Source of the DNA: Polynucleobacter sp. MWH-UH19D
GTDB taxonomy: Bacteria > Pseudomonadota > Gammaproteobacteria > Burkholderiales > Burkholderiaceae
Length of the DNA: 64,000 bases
Assembly (NCBI RefSeq): GCF_040409795.1
Contig: NZ_CP099571.1
Coordinates: forward strand, 992,001 to 1,056,000
Direction: 5' to 3'
Shown one piece after another: positions 50,854 through 61,248 of this stretch. Made by a program: the position numbers and the translations under genes. The notes under the pieces are model-generated. The model searched no databases. It saw nothing but the letters and a program-made list of their open reading frames with translations, and was not told the origin of the DNA. Position 1 is the first letter of the stretch, and the number at the start of each line of letters is the position of its first letter.

Positions 50854-53013
50854 TTAAGCTGTCTCGCCAGATGGGGCAGGAGTTGTATCAGTTGCTCCAG
50901 CCAAAGGAGCGATTGAACCACCCTCATCTGCCATTGCAGCTTTGAGTGATAAACGCAAACGACCACGCTCATCAGCAGCAAGCAACTTCACTCGAACAAT
51001 TTGACCTTCTTGCAAATAATCTTTCACTTCTTTTACACGCTCATTCGAAATCTCAGAGATGTGCAAGAGGCCGTCTTTACCAGGAAGAATATTTACTAAT
51101 GCACCGAACTCAAGAAGCTTCACAACTGGGCCTTCATAGATCTTGCCTACTTCTGCTTCTGCAGTAATGCCTTCGATACGTGATTTAGCTTCTGCTAAAC
51201 CATCGGCATTAGTAGAGGCAATAGTTACAGTGCCATCATCTTGAATATCGATGCTGCAACCAGTTTCCTTGGTCAAAGCCTGGATGGTTGCGCCACCTTT
51301 ACCGATGACTTCACGAATCTTGTCTGGATGGATCTTAAATGAAACCATACGTGGAGCATGCGCAGACAATTCTGTGCGTACAGAGCCCATTGCTTCTTGC
51401 ATCTTACTCAAGATATGCAAACGGCCTTCTTTAGCTTGAGCTAATGCAACCTGCATAATCTCTTTAGTAATACCTTGTACTTTGATATCCATCTGCAATG
51501 CAGTAATACCATTTGCTGTACCAGCAACCTTAAAGTCCATATCACCCAAGTGATCTTCGTCACCCAAGATATCAGTTAATACCGCAAAACGATTGCCGTC
51601 CAAAATCAAGCCCATTGCTACACCAGCAACATGCGCCTTGACTGGAACACCAGCATCCATCATGGCCAAGCAACCACCGCAGACAGAAGCCATAGATGAA
51701 GAACCATTTGACTCAGTAATTTCAGACACCACACGAATGCTGTATGCAAAGTCTTCTGGACTTGGCAAAACAGGGATCAATGCACGCTTTGCTAGACGAC
51801 CATGACCGATTTCACGACGCTTAGGACTACCTACGCGACCAGTTTCACCTGTAGCAAATGGAGGCATGTTGTAGTGGAACATGAAGCGATCGCGGTATTC
51901 ACCTTCGAGCGCATCAATAATTTGCTCATCACGCGCTGTACCCAAAGTAGCTACAACGAGAGCCTGTGTTTCACCACGAGTAAACAATGCTGAACCGTGA
52001 GTGCGTGGCAATACGCCATTACGAATTTCGATTGGACGAACGGTGCGTGTATCGCGACCATCAATACGTGGCTCGCCATTCAAAATCTGGCTACGAACAA
52101 TCTTAGCCTCAATTTCAAACAGGATATTGCCAACAGCAACATCATCCACTTCACCTTCTTCAGCCAACTTCGCCAAAACTTCTTTAGTAATTGCTTTCAG
52201 CTTGTCAGAACGTGCGCCCTTTTGACGAATTTGATATGCCTCACGCAATGGGCCTTCAGCCAATGCGCTTACTTTAGCAATCAATGGCTCATCTTTAGGA
52301 GCTGCTTGCCAATCCCACTCTGGTTTACCTGCTTCACGAACCAAATCATTAATCGCATTAATTGCGGTTTGCATTTGCTCGTGACCAAATACAACTGCGC
52401 CCAACATCACTTCTTCAGAAAGTTGGTTTGCTTCAGACTCAACCATCAATACAGCAGCTTGTGTACCAGCAACGATTAAATCGAGTTCGCTAGTAGTTTG
52501 CTCTGAACGAGTTGGATTCAATAAATATTGACCATTTGCGTAGCCCACACGAGCTGCGCCAACTGGACCGCTAAATGGGATGCCAGAAACAGCCAAAGCT
52601 GCAGACGCTGCGATCAATGCAGGGATGTCAGATGGAACATCTGGGTTGATCGACAACACGTGCACTACAACCTGTACTTCGTTGTAGAAACCTTCTGGGA
52701 ACAATGGACGAATAGGACGGTCGATCAAACGAGAGATTAATGTCTCGCCTTCGGATGGACGACCTTCACGACGGAAGAAACCGCCAGGAATCTTACCTGC
52801 AGCATAGGTCTTCTCAAGATAATCTACTGTTAATGGGAAAAAGTCTTGACCTGGCTTAGCAGTCTTAGAAGCAACTACTGTACCCATTACAACGGTGTCA
52901 TCTACGTTAACAATTACGGCACCACCGGCTTGACGAGCGATCTCGCCTGTTTCCATAGATACTTGATGGTTGCCCCACTGAAAAATCTTTACTGCTTTTT
53001 TAAACATACTCAT
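50854..53013 (-). CDS. pnp: Polynucleotide phosphorylase
   Basis: Phosphorolytic 3'-5' exoribonuclease of the RNA degradosome. It has 719 residues from the ATG at 53013 ([13 protein letters not shown]), behind GGAGAG. Domains in order: RNase PH 1 (about 10-145), alpha-helical linker, RNase PH 2 (about 325-545, with [14 protein letters not shown]-type segment and the catalytic region [19 protein letters not shown]), KH ([16 protein letters not shown]) and S1 ([20 protein letters not shown]). It follows rpsO after a terminator and a long leader hairpin, so it probably has its own promoter and autoregulation. Confidence 0.98.
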   Translation of the reverse strand: MSMFKKAVKIFQWGNHQVSMETGEIARQAGGAVIVNVDDTVVMGTVVASKTAKPGQDFFPLTVDYLEKTYAAGKIPGGFFRREGRPSEGETLISRLIDRPIRPLFPEGFYNEVQVVVHVLSINPDVPSDIPALIAASAALAVSGIPFSGPVGAARVGYANGQYLLNPTRSEQTTSELDLIVAGTQAAVLMVESEANQLSEEVMLGAVVFGHEQMQTAINAINDLVREAGKPEWDWQAAPKDEPLIAKVSALAEGPLREAYQIRQKGARSDKLKAITKEVLAKLAEEGEVDDVAVGNILFEIEAKIVRSQILNGEPRIDGRDTRTVRPIEIRNGVLPRTHGSALFTRGETQALVVATLGTARDEQIIDALEGEYRDRFMFHYNMPPFATGETGRVGSPKRREIGHGRLAKRALIPVLPSPEDFAYSIRVVSEITESNGSSSMASVCGGCLAMMDAGVPVKAHVAGVAMGLILDGNRFAVLTDILGDEDHLGDMDFKVAGTANGITALQMDIKVQGITKEIMQVALAQAKEGRLHILSKMQEAMGSVRTELSAHAPRMVSFKIHPDKIREVIGKGGATIQALTKETGCSIDIQDDGTVTIASTNADGLAEAKSRIEGITAEAEVGKIYEGPVVKLLEFGALVNILPGKDGLLHISEISNERVKEVKDYLQEGQIVRVKLLAADERGRLRLSLKAAMADEGGSIAPLAGATDTTPAPSGETA

Positions 53014-53115
53014 TTTGACTCTCTCCAAATTATTCACGCAACGCCCACATGAGCATTACGTTTGCCGTGAGATCAAGCAGCGTCACGACAACACTGGAGC
53101 GATTAAAGATTTCAA

Positions 53116-53179
53116 GGGATGCCATTCCAGGGAGACTCTGTTCTAACAACTCAGAAACTCATTGGAATGACACGATCCC
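53116..53179 (-). promoter_or_regulatory. Long imperfect hairpin in the pnp leader (putative RNase III/PNPase autoregulatory site)
   Basis: GGGATGCCATTCCA (53116-53129) pairs with TGGAATG (53163-53169) and ATCCC (53175-53179). The two blocks are separated by a short internal loop, and inner GAG/CTC and TCTG/CAGA pairs extend the stem. It lies about 100 bases before the pnp start. Established knowledge: in E. coli, RNase III cleaves a leader hairpin and PNPase then represses its own mRNA. That the same happens here is inference from structure and position. Confidence 0.6.
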
Positions 53180-53204
53180 CTACACAAATAATCTAAAAGC
53201 GCTC

Positions 53205-53266
53205 AAAAAACATGCCACCTTCTTAAGACTGATTCAATGAAGAAGCAACCCTAAGCAAGATGGCAT
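53205..53266 (-). terminator. Rho-independent terminator after rpsO
   Basis: On the minus strand ATGCCA and TGGCAT close a long stem-loop whose inner part also pairs (TCTT/AAGA). It is followed by GTTTTTTG. It begins 18 bases after the rpsO stop. Some readthrough into pnp is likely, as in E. coli. Confidence 0.65.
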
Positions 53267-53283
53267 TGCAATACTGATAAGAA

Positions 53284-53553
53284 TTACTTACGGAGACCCA
53301 ATTTCTCGATCAATGCGCGATAGCGATCCAAATCTTTGCCTTTGAGGTAATCCAAGAGGCGACGGCGACGTGAAACCATCTTCAACAAGCCGCGACGGCT
53401 GTGATGGTCTTTAGCGTTAGCCTTGAAATGGGGGGTTAATTCATTGATGCGGGCTGTTAGCAATGAAACTTGAACTTCAGGGCTACCCGTATCGTTTGCG
53501 CTGCGCGCATTTTCTTTGACGATTTCCGCCGTTTTGATATCAGCTACTGCCAT
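53284..53553 (-). CDS. rpsO: 30S ribosomal protein S15
   Basis: Early-assembling 16S rRNA-binding protein, 89 residues. The core [20 protein letters not shown], the [20 protein letters not shown] segment that contacts rRNA, and [15 protein letters not shown] are all present. An AAGGAG ribosome site precedes the ATG. It has its own upstream promoter candidate and a roughly 100-base leader that could hold an S15 autoregulatory structure, which I did not resolve. Confidence 0.99.
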   Translation of the reverse strand: MAVADIKTAEIVKENARSANDTGSPEVQVSLLTARINELTPHFKANAKDHHSRRGLLKMVSRRRRLLDYLKGKDLDRYRALIEKLGLRK

Positions 53554-53655
53554 TTTTTAATACTCCTTACTTGCGAACACTTGAGCTTTCACCCAAATTG
53601 TGTCGTGCCTAATTAAACAAAAAACTAAAAAAGCTTTATAAATCAAAGCCCTTGA

Positions 53656-53684
53656 ATTGTATCAGACTAGGAGCATCTCCTTAA
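53656..53684 (-). promoter_or_regulatory. Candidate sigma-70 promoter for rpsO
   Basis: On the minus strand TTAAGG (53679-53684) and TACAAT (53656-53661) are separated by 17 bases. It lies just after the leuA terminator and about 100 bases before rpsO. The -10 box is good and the -35 weak. Confidence 0.4.
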
Positions 53685-53690
53685 CCAATG

Positions 53691-53714
53691 AAAAAGCCCT
53701 CATTAGAGGGCTTT
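53691..53714 (-). terminator. Rho-independent terminator after leuA
   Basis: AAAGCCCTC and GAGGGCTTT are perfect 9-bp arms around a 4-base loop, with TTTTT on the minus strand. It lies 49 bases after the leuA stop and separates leuA from rpsO. Confidence 0.85.
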
Positions 53715-53763
53715 ATACATTTTATCGTTTAAAAACAATGACTTAAAGAATTTATATCAAGCC

Positions 53764-55311
53764 TTAGGGCGTCATTTGAGCATTGAGCTTTGCCTGACTT
53801 GGGTCATGTAACTTATTCAAAGCGGATAAATAGGCCTTTGCAGAGGCTGCAATGATGTCAGGATCTGTGCCAACGCCATTTACGATCCGACCGCCCTTAG
53901 ATAGCCGGACGGTAACCTCGCCTTGCGATTGAGTACCCGAGGTGATTGCATTGACAGAGTACAGCAACTGCTCTGCCCCACTTTTTGCAACCCCTTCAAT
54001 AGCATTTAAGCTTGCATCCACCGGACCATTTCCCTCAGCCTCGGAGCTAACTTCCTTACCACCCATACGAAAAGTAACGCGAGACTTAGGACGCTCGCCT
54101 GTTTCGGAGTGTTGATTCAATGAGACAAAGTGATAAAACTCACCCTCTTCAGCGGCTGCAGCATCCGACATGATCGCGATGATATCTTCGTCGAAAATCT
54201 CCGCCTTTTGGTCCGCTAATGCCTTAAAACGTGTAAATGCCTCATTCAAATCTGCTTCAGCTTCAACAGTAATGCCCAATTCTTGCAAGCGCTGTTTAAA
54301 AGCATTGCGTCCTGACAATTTGCCTAAAACAATCTTATTGGTTGTCCAACCCACGTCTTCTGCGCGCATGATTTCATAGGTTTCACGATTTTTCAAAATA
54401 CCGTCCTGATGAATACCAGAGGCGTGCGCGAAAGCATTTGCACCTACAACTGCTTTGTTTGGCTGGACCACAAAACCGGTGATTTGAGAAACCAATTTCG
54501 ATGCTGGAACAATTTGACTGGCATCAATGCCGCAAACCATATCAAAGTAGTCTTTTCGAGTTCGCAATGACATCACGATCTCTTCCAATGCAGTATTGCC
54601 AGCACGCTCACCTAAGCCATTTATAGTGCACTCAATTTGTCGCGCCCCACCAATCTTCACACCGGCCAAGGAATTCGCTACGGCCATTCCTAAATCATTA
54701 TGGCAATGCACGGACCAAATCGCTTTATCCGAATTTGGTACACGAGTGCGCAAGGTTTTAATGAAGTCTCCATATAACTCCGGAGTAGCGTAACCAACTG
54801 TATCTGGAATATTGATTGTTGATGCACCTTCATTAATCACAGCCTCAACCACACGGCACAAGAAATCCATCTCAGAGCGGTAACCATCTTCCGCAGAGAA
54901 CTCAATATCAGAGGCCAAGTTTCTAGCAAAACGAATGGATCGTTTGGCTTGCTCCAAAACTTCTTCTGGAGACATGCGTAATTTAACCGCCATATGCAAT
55001 GGGCTGGTAGCCAAAAATGCATGAATACGTTTCGCATTTGCAGCCTGCAAAGCATCAGCAGCCCGGGTGATGTCCTTATCGTTCGCCCTAGCCAATGAAC
55101 ACACAATAGAATCCTTAACGGCAGCAGATACGGCGGAAATTGCTTGAAAATCCCCTTCAGAGCTTGCAGCAAATCCAGCCTCAATCACGTCCACCTTTAA
55201 TCGCTCGAGCTGACGGGCAATACGAACCTTCTCGTCTTTGGTCATCGACGCGCCAGGGGATTGCTCACCATCACGTAAGGTGGTGTCAAAAATGATTACT
55301 TTGTCGCTCAT
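53764..55311 (-). CDS. leuA: 2-isopropylmalate synthase
   Basis: First committed enzyme of leucine synthesis; condenses acetyl-CoA with 2-oxoisovalerate. It has 515 residues from the ATG at 55311, behind GGAGAG. The catalytic domain starts [18 protein letters not shown] and contains [19 protein letters not shown] with the metal-binding His pair and [18 protein letters not shown]. The C-terminal LeuA dimer domain (about 390-510), which binds leucine for feedback inhibition, is complete. It is preceded by a leader peptide and attenuator and is the last gene of the ilv-psd-pssA-leu cluster. Confidence 0.98.
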   Translation of the reverse strand: MSDKVIIFDTTLRDGEQSPGASMTKDEKVRIARQLERLKVDVIEAGFAASSEGDFQAISAVSAAVKDSIVCSLARANDKDITRAADALQAANAKRIHAFLATSPLHMAVKLRMSPEEVLEQAKRSIRFARNLASDIEFSAEDGYRSEMDFLCRVVEAVINEGASTINIPDTVGYATPELYGDFIKTLRTRVPNSDKAIWSVHCHNDLGMAVANSLAGVKIGGARQIECTINGLGERAGNTALEEIVMSLRTRKDYFDMVCGIDASQIVPASKLVSQITGFVVQPNKAVVGANAFAHASGIHQDGILKNRETYEIMRAEDVGWTTNKIVLGKLSGRNAFKQRLQELGITVEAEADLNEAFTRFKALADQKAEIFDEDIIAIMSDAAAAEEGEFYHFVSLNQHSETGERPKSRVTFRMGGKEVSSEAEGNGPVDASLNAIEGVAKSGAEQLLYSVNAITSGTQSQGEVTVRLSKGGRIVNGVGTDPDIIAASAKAYLSALNKLHDPSQAKLNAQMTP

Positions 55312-55361
55312 CACTACTCTCCGGTTTGCTAGCTTAATTTACTTAACTTTTAACTCTATTT

Positions 55362-55391
55362 AAAAACAAAAACCCCAGCAATTTGCTGGGG
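55362..55391 (-). terminator. Leucine attenuator terminator in the leuA leader
   Basis: On the minus strand CCCCAGC pairs with GCTGGGG (loop AAATT), followed by TTTTTGTTTTT. It lies between the leader peptide and leuA. Its 5' arm (GCCCCAGC, 55385-55392) can instead pair with GCTTGGGGC (55445-55453) inside the leader peptide sequence, with one bulged base. That alternative pairing would prevent terminator formation when the ribosome stalls at the Leu codons. Confidence 0.9.
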
Positions 55392-55431
55392 CTGGTATTG
55401 GTGGTTAATGAATGATCTCTATCTCATCAAC

Positions 55432-55506
55432 TCAGGCCTTACCCGCCCCAAGCATAAGGCTTAGTGCTAGCAGAAGAAGGCTGTTTAAATGTGATAAATG
55501 TTTCAT
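55432..55506 (-). CDS. leuL: leuA leader peptide (24 residues, Leu-rich)
   Basis: Translated by hand: MKHLSHLNSLLLLALSLMLG followed by AGKA and TGA. Nine of 24 residues are Leu, four consecutive at positions 10-13 and using rare as well as common codons (CTT CTT CTG CTA). It ends about 40 bases before the attenuator terminator. Family knowledge: leader peptides with runs of the regulated amino acid govern leu operons by ribosome stalling. No clear ribosome site precedes the ATG. A TATAGT box eight to nine bases upstream suggests a nearly leaderless transcript, or else translation within the pssA readthrough RNA. Confidence 0.85.
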   Translation of the reverse strand: MKHLSHLNSLLLLALSLMLGAGKA

Positions 55507-55537
55507 TATGGATTTACTATACCCCAAAAAAAGGGTT

Positions 55538-56401
55538 TTAGCTAAAACGTCTACCGCTTAGACGTTCCCACGCCCATATGACGTATCCAGAAGCTGAATA
55601 GATCACAAATAAACCAAATAAGGTCAATGGCGGATTGGAGGATATCAGCACAAAGGTTAGGATCAATAGAACCATCACCCCAAATGGCACTCGATACCGG
55701 ACATCCAAAGCTTTACCACTGTAAAAACGTGCGTTAGACACCATGGTTAGTCCGGCGTAGACCGCAATAAAGAACGTTATCCAAGGAATGGCTGAATCGC
55801 GCACTGGAATCTTATTGTCATCAGCCAGCCAAATAAAACCAGCAATCAATGAACCTGCGGCTGGACTAGGGAGCCCTTGAAAGAACTTTTTATCGACAAC
55901 ACCCGTATTGACATTAAAGCGCGCTAGGCGCAAAGCAGCGCCTGCACAATAGGTAAAAGCAGCCAACCAACCCCACTTACCCAAATCTTTTAGGGCCCAC
56001 TCGTAAGCCACTAAAGCTGGCGCAACTCCAAATGACACCATATCGGCAAGTGAGTCGTACTGCTCGCCAAAAGCGCTTTGGGTGTTAGTCATGCGCGCTA
56101 CACGACCATCCATTCCGTCCAATACAAGAGAGGCAAAAATTGCTATAGCCGCCACCTGAAATTGATCATTCATCGCATTAACGATGGCGAAAAATCCACT
56201 GAACAAAGCGGCGGTTGTAAAGGCATTTGGCAGTAAATAAATACCCTTGCTACGCAAACGTGGCTTCTCAAGTGCGAGCTCCTCGACTTCATAGTCCAGC
56301 TCATCACCCATTACTTCAGCCCATTGATCCTCGTTGGTGCTGATGCGACCTGGATTTATGCGACTTCGATGGATTCGACCGCGACGGCGAAATGTGCTCA
56401 A
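55538..56401 (-). CDS. pssA: CDP-diacylglycerol-serine O-phosphatidyltransferase
   Basis: Makes phosphatidylserine from CDP-diacylglycerol and serine in the inner membrane. It has 287 residues. The CDP-alcohol phosphotransferase signature reads DGRVARMTNTQSAFGEQYDS followed by LAD, matching DGx2ARx8Gx3Dx3D. About eight hydrophobic helices follow the charged N-terminal 60 residues. The start is the TTG at 56401, with GGA nine bases ahead. It follows psd (the next enzyme of the pathway) by 24 bases and ends 31 bases before the leuA leader peptide. Confidence 0.95.
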   Translation of the reverse strand: MSTFRRRGRIHRSRINPGRISTNEDQWAEVMGDELDYEVEELALEKPRLRSKGIYLLPNAFTTAALFSGFFAIVNAMNDQFQVAAIAIFASLVLDGMDGRVARMTNTQSAFGEQYDSLADMVSFGVAPALVAYEWALKDLGKWGWLAAFTYCAGAALRLARFNVNTGVVDKKFFQGLPSPAAGSLIAGFIWLADDNKIPVRDSAIPWITFFIAVYAGLTMVSNARFYSGKALDVRYRVPFGVMVLLILTFVLISSNPPLTLFGLFVIYSASGYVIWAWERLSGRRFS

Positions 56402-56425
56402 AGTTTTTCCAATAATTAAGTGAAA

Positions 56426-57073
56426 TTAATCTAGTCCTGGCACACGTGCCAAAGCGGTATTCGTAGCAAATACTTTATCGCCTACCGATACCAAAGGCTC
56501 GGCAGTTAAGGGCAAATAAACATCCACACGAGATCCGAAGCGGATAAACCCATAACGCTCGCCTGCTTTGAGGCGATCTCCCACGTGAATGTAGCAAAGA
56601 ATACGCCGCGCTATAAGACCAGCAACCTGAACTAAGGTCACGATTTGACCATTCGCATCAATCACAACAGCATTACGCTCATTTTCAGTAGAGGCCTTAT
56701 CTAAATCCGCATTCACGAATTTGCCAGGAAAGTACTGGATTTCTTTTACCAACCCGTTTACCGCGCTACGATTGGAATGAACATTGAAGACATTCATAAA
56801 AACGCTAATCTTCAACGCTTGGCGACCCGCGTATGGATCATTAGTAGTTTCAACAACCACTATACGTCCATCAGCAGGAGATAAAACCAAATCGCGACCG
56901 AGCGCAGGAATCCGTTGGGGATCACGAAAGAACTGTAGAACAAAAATAAAGACGACCCACAGTGGCCATGACCACGCAATTCCGCCAAAACGATGAACCA
57001 ATAGGGATATCACTCCCACTAAAGCCAAATAAGGCCAGCCTTCTTTCGCAATAATGGGATGGGGGTACATCAT
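56426..57073 (-). CDS. psd: Phosphatidylserine decarboxylase, short type
   Basis: Converts phosphatidylserine to phosphatidylethanolamine. It has 215 residues, the length of the short class. The self-cleavage site that makes the pyruvoyl group is the Gly-Ser in [14 protein letters not shown]. The conserved [12 protein letters not shown] and [17 protein letters not shown] are present. An N-terminal hydrophobic segment (about residues 12-45) anchors it. Tandem ATG codons at 57070 and 57073 are both possible starts. It pairs with pssA. Confidence 0.96.
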   Translation of the reverse strand: MMYPHPIIAKEGWPYLALVGVISLLVHRFGGIAWSWPLWVVFIFVLQFFRDPQRIPALGRDLVLSPADGRIVVVETTNDPYAGRQALKISVFMNVFNVHSNRSAVNGLVKEIQYFPGKFVNADLDKASTENERNAVVIDANGQIVTLVQVAGLIARRILCYIHVGDRLKAGERYGFIRFGSRVDVYLPLTAEPLVSVGDKVFATNTALARVPGLD

Positions 57074-57135
57074 CTTTGTTCTATGCCTTCTTAATAACTT
57101 CTATAAAAAATATGTAACTTCAATCGAGCACTTGT

Positions 57136-58167
<1,032 letters not shown>

Positions 58168-58207
58168 TTAAAAATATCGTTATTAGAGTAATCAATCGGT
58201 TTAAAAA

Positions 58208-58699
58208 TTAGACTTTCAAAATACGCTCGCCGCGCCCAATACCAGAGCCTCCTGAACGGACAGTTTCAAGAATAGATGCGCGGTCAATCGAATCGATAAA
58301 GGCATCTAACTTAGCGCCATCGCCAGTAAGTTCAATGGTGTAACTCTTATCAGTCACATCAATAATGCGTCCGCGGAAGATATCCGTTGTACGCTTCAGT
58401 TCTTCACGCTCTTTGCCTACCGCACGCACTTTAATCATCATCAGTTCGCGCTCGATATGGGGGCCTTCACTCAAATCAAATACCTTAACTACTTCAACCA
58501 AGCGATTTAAGTGTTTGGTGATTTGCTCGATCACGTCATCAGATCCAAATGTCACGATCGTCATGCGAGAAAGTGATGGATCTTCAGTTGGCGCAACGCT
58601 TAAGGTGTCGATGTTGTAACCGCGAGCTGAGAACAAGCCAACCACACGAGATAAGGCGCCCGGTTCGTTCTCAATAAGTACAGAAATAATGTGTCGCAT
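58208..58699 (-). CDS. ilvH: Acetolactate synthase small (regulatory) subunit
   Basis: Regulatory subunit that confers valine sensitivity, 163 residues. The N-terminal ACT domain reads ISVLIENEPGALSRVVGLFS and ARGYNIDTLSVAPTEDPSLS; the C-terminal ALS_ss_C domain follows. Its ATG overlaps the ilvB TAA by one base (TAATG), which should keep the two subunits in proportion. Confidence 0.98.
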   Translation of the reverse strand: MRHIISVLIENEPGALSRVVGLFSARGYNIDTLSVAPTEDPSLSRMTIVTFGSDDVIEQITKHLNRLVEVVKVFDLSEGPHIERELMMIKVRAVGKEREELKRTTDIFRGRIIDVTDKSYTIELTGDGAKLDAFIDSIDRASILETVRSGGSGIGRGERILKV

Positions 58700-60486
58700 T
58701 AAAGATCCTCACTACCCAAAAGCATTTCAGTAATACCCTTGCCCGCTTGAACCATTGGCCAAACGTTTTCTTCTGGGTCAGTCTGGAAATCCATGAATAC
58801 AGTACGATCTTTTAAGCGAATCGCCTCTTTAAGCGCACCCTCAACATCAGATTTTTTCTCAATACGCATACCAACATGTCCATAGGCTTCGGCCAACTTC
58901 ACGAAGTCAGGTAAAGAGTCCATGTAGGAACTAGAGTAACGTTTGTTATAGGTCAGCTCTTGCCACTGACGTACCATACCAAGATAACGGTTATTCAATG
59001 ACACGATCTTGACTGGAGTGTCATATTGCTTGCATGTAGAAAGCTCTTGAATACACATCTGAATGGAGCCTTCGCCAGTAATCGTGAAAACATCCTTATC
59101 AGGAAATGCTTTCTTGATGCCCATGGCGTATGGAAGACCGACTCCCATGGTGCCTAGACCACCAGAATTGATCCAACGACGTGGCTTATCAAACTTGTAG
59201 AACTGAGCGGCCCACATTTGATGCTGACCAACGTCAGAGCAAATGAATGCATCGCCACCCGTGAGCTCCCATAGCTTTTGAACAACGTACTGTGGCTTCA
59301 CGATCTGTGAAGCTTCGTCGTATTTCAAGCAATCTTTTTTACGCCACTCATTGATTTGATCCCACCAAGCGGCAACCTTATCGCCATTCTTGCGTGGACC
59401 AGCAGCCTTGAGCTGGGCGGTCATCTCAACTAAGACTTCTTTGAGGTTACCAACGATTGGCACATCCACCTTCACCCGCTTAGAAATTACAGATGGATCG
59501 ATATCAATATGAATGATCTTGCGTGGATGACTTGCAAAGTGTGCTGTATTACCAATCACGCGATCATCAAAGCGTGCGCCAATTGCAATCAACACATCAC
59601 TGTGTTGCATTGCCATATTAGCCTCATAGGTTCCGTGCATTCCCAACATGCCAACAAACTGTGGACTTGTGCCTGGGAAGCCGCCAAGCCCCATCAGAGT
59701 ATTGGTTACTGGGTAACCCAACAAATCCGCAAATTCTTTGAGCTCAGGCGCTGCGTCAGCAAGAATAATACCGCCACCGGTATAGATATATGGGCGCTCA
59801 GCTTCTTGCAACAAAGCAATGGCTTTGCGAATTTGACCGCTATGACCTTTGATTACAGGGTTGTAAGAGCGCATCTCCAGCGTCTCTGGATATACGAATG
59901 GGCCCTTTGCAGCAGATACATCCTTCGGAATATCAATCAATACTGGACCAGGACGTCCAGTCTGCGCAATATGAAAAGCTTTCTTGAGCACCAATGGCAA
60001 ATCTTTAACATCCTTCACTAGGAAGTTGTGCTTTACCACTGGGCGAGTGATACCAACGGTATCGGCCTCTTGGAATGCGTCTTCACCGATCGCGTAAGTA
60101 GGTACGTTACCGCTAATGATCACCATGGGGATCGAATCCGTGTATGCGGTAGCGATACCGGTAACGGCATTAGTAACGCCAGGTCCCGATGTCACTAGTG
60201 CGACACCAACTTTACCGGTTGCACGAGCATAGCCATCGGCTGCATGAACTGCTGCTTGCTCATGTCGTACCAAAATATGTTCGAACTTATCTTGCTTAAA
60301 AATTTCGTCGTAGATAAAGAGAACTGATCCACCTGGGTAACCCCAGACGTACTCAACACCCTCTTTGTGCAGTGCATGCACGAGCATCTCAGCACCGATC
60401 ATTTCTGGAGGCGCTGCTACTGCATTTGTATTTGCTGAGTCTTTGTTAGCTTTAGTAGCTAAAAATTCGGCGCTGCTTGTATTCAT
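58699..60486 (-). CDS. ilvB: Acetolactate synthase large (catalytic) subunit
   Basis: ThDP/FAD enzyme that makes acetolactate and acetohydroxybutyrate, 595 residues. The N-terminal ThDP-binding domain holds YPGGSVLFIYDEIFKQ and the catalytic Glu in ILVRHEQAAVHAADGYARAT. The central FAD domain is intact. The C-terminal domain has the ThDP motif TGEGSIQMCIQELSTCK with NN at NNRYLGM. An N-terminal extension of about 25 residues precedes the core. It is the first gene of the ilv cluster; a good promoter lies about 130 bases upstream, and I found no leader peptide there. Confidence 0.98.
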   Translation of the reverse strand: MNTSSAEFLATKANKDSANTNAVAAPPEMIGAEMLVHALHKEGVEYVWGYPGGSVLFIYDEIFKQDKFEHILVRHEQAAVHAADGYARATGKVGVALVTSGPGVTNAVTGIATAYTDSIPMVIISGNVPTYAIGEDAFQEADTVGITRPVVKHNFLVKDVKDLPLVLKKAFHIAQTGRPGPVLIDIPKDVSAAKGPFVYPETLEMRSYNPVIKGHSGQIRKAIALLQEAERPYIYTGGGIILADAAPELKEFADLLGYPVTNTLMGLGGFPGTSPQFVGMLGMHGTYEANMAMQHSDVLIAIGARFDDRVIGNTAHFASHPRKIIHIDIDPSVISKRVKVDVPIVGNLKEVLVEMTAQLKAAGPRKNGDKVAAWWDQINEWRKKDCLKYDEASQIVKPQYVVQKLWELTGGDAFICSDVGQHQMWAAQFYKFDKPRRWINSGGLGTMGVGLPYAMGIKKAFPDKDVFTITGEGSIQMCIQELSTCKQYDTPVKIVSLNNRYLGMVRQWQELTYNKRYSSSYMDSLPDFVKLAEAYGHVGMRIEKKSDVEGALKEAIRLKDRTVFMDFQTDPEENVWPMVQAGKGITEMLLGSEDL

Positions 60487-60619
60487 TTTCTTTCGTCCTT
60501 TGCAATTTTCGGCAAAAAATTGTTTGGTCTGTTCTATCCCCTGCTTTTGGCCTGAGTTCGAACGGCGCTGCTACCGGAAAAACCACTTCGTAAATGAGAA
60601 TCTAGGTAGTAAGCCCTAT

Positions 60620-60649
60620 ATTCTATAGCAATCCCCTAAAATAACTCAA
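60620..60649 (-). promoter_or_regulatory. Candidate sigma-70 promoter for ilvB
   Basis: On the minus strand TTGAGT (60644-60649) is followed after 18 bases by TAGAAT (60620-60625); TATAGA (60622-60627) gives a 16-base spacing. It predicts a leader of about 130 bases that contains an AT-rich hairpin, CAATTTT/AAAATTG (60503-60522), just before the ilvB ribosome site. Confidence 0.45.
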
Positions 60650-60678
60650 TTCTGACCGATTCAGGTGTAATCGACTGC

Positions 60679-61248
60679 ATGGCATCTGCCCAAGAACTAT
60701 CCGACTTTCTCAGTAGTGTCGAGCAACGCGCTTTTAAGCAAGCGGTTTATGCCGTGCGTGACGATGACGCTGCAATGGATATTGTTCAAGATGCCATGAT
60801 TAAGCTGGCTGAAAAATACGGGGATAAGCCAGCAGCAGAGCTACCCCTGCTGTTCACCCGAATCTTGCAAAACCGCGTTCATGACTGGTTTCGCCGTCAA
60901 AAGGTCCGAAATGCTTGGGTGACCCTCTTTTCCAGCTTGGGCAAAAAAGCCGAAGAAAGCGATGATTTTGACCCTCTAGAGTCACTTTCAGCGCCAGATG
61001 ACAGCGAAATTCACCAAGATGGAGCAAAACAGCTCGAAAAGAGTCAGCTTTTACAGGCTTTAGAGTCAGAAATCACTAAATTACCTGTGCGTCAACGAGA
61101 AGCCTTCCTAATGCGTTATTGGGATGAGCTAAGTATTACCGACACTGCCAAAGCAATGAATTGCAGCGAAGGCAGCGTTAAAACGCATTGCTCCAGAGCA
61201 ACGCAAACTTTAGCTAAAGCATTGAAATTAAAAGGAATTACCCTGTGA
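60679..61248 (+). CDS. ECF-type RNA polymerase sigma factor
   Basis: A 189-residue sigma-70 family protein. Region 2 (about 15-85) contains DDAAMDIVQDAMIKLAEKYG and the -10-binding LQNRVHDWFRRQKVR. Region 4 (about 130-185) contains LPVRQREAFLMRYWDELSIT and the helix-turn-helix MNCSEGSVKTHCSRA. An acidic linker separates them. It is first in a four-gene operon with DUF3619, DUF3106 and RDD proteins, an arrangement I recognise as conserved in Burkholderiales. The signal and regulon are unknown. It overlaps the next gene by four bases (GTGA). Confidence 0.93.
   Translation: MASAQELSDFLSSVEQRAFKQAVYAVRDDDAAMDIVQDAMIKLAEKYGDKPAAELPLLFTRILQNRVHDWFRRQKVRNAWVTLFSSLGKKAEESDDFDPLESLSAPDDSEIHQDGAKQLEKSQLLQALESEITKLPVRQREAFLMRYWDELSITDTAKAMNCSEGSVKTHCSRATQTLAKALKLKGITL

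Noticed and set aside
53038-53283. Protein-coding gene between pnp and rpsO
   Set aside because: Short frames here are explained by the rpsO terminator and pnp leader hairpin; none has a ribosome site or recognisable protein.
60487-60678. Attenuator leader peptide for ilvB
   Set aside because: No ATG-started short frame rich in Ile, Val or Leu and no terminator with T-tract was found; only a promoter candidate and a weak AT-rich hairpin.
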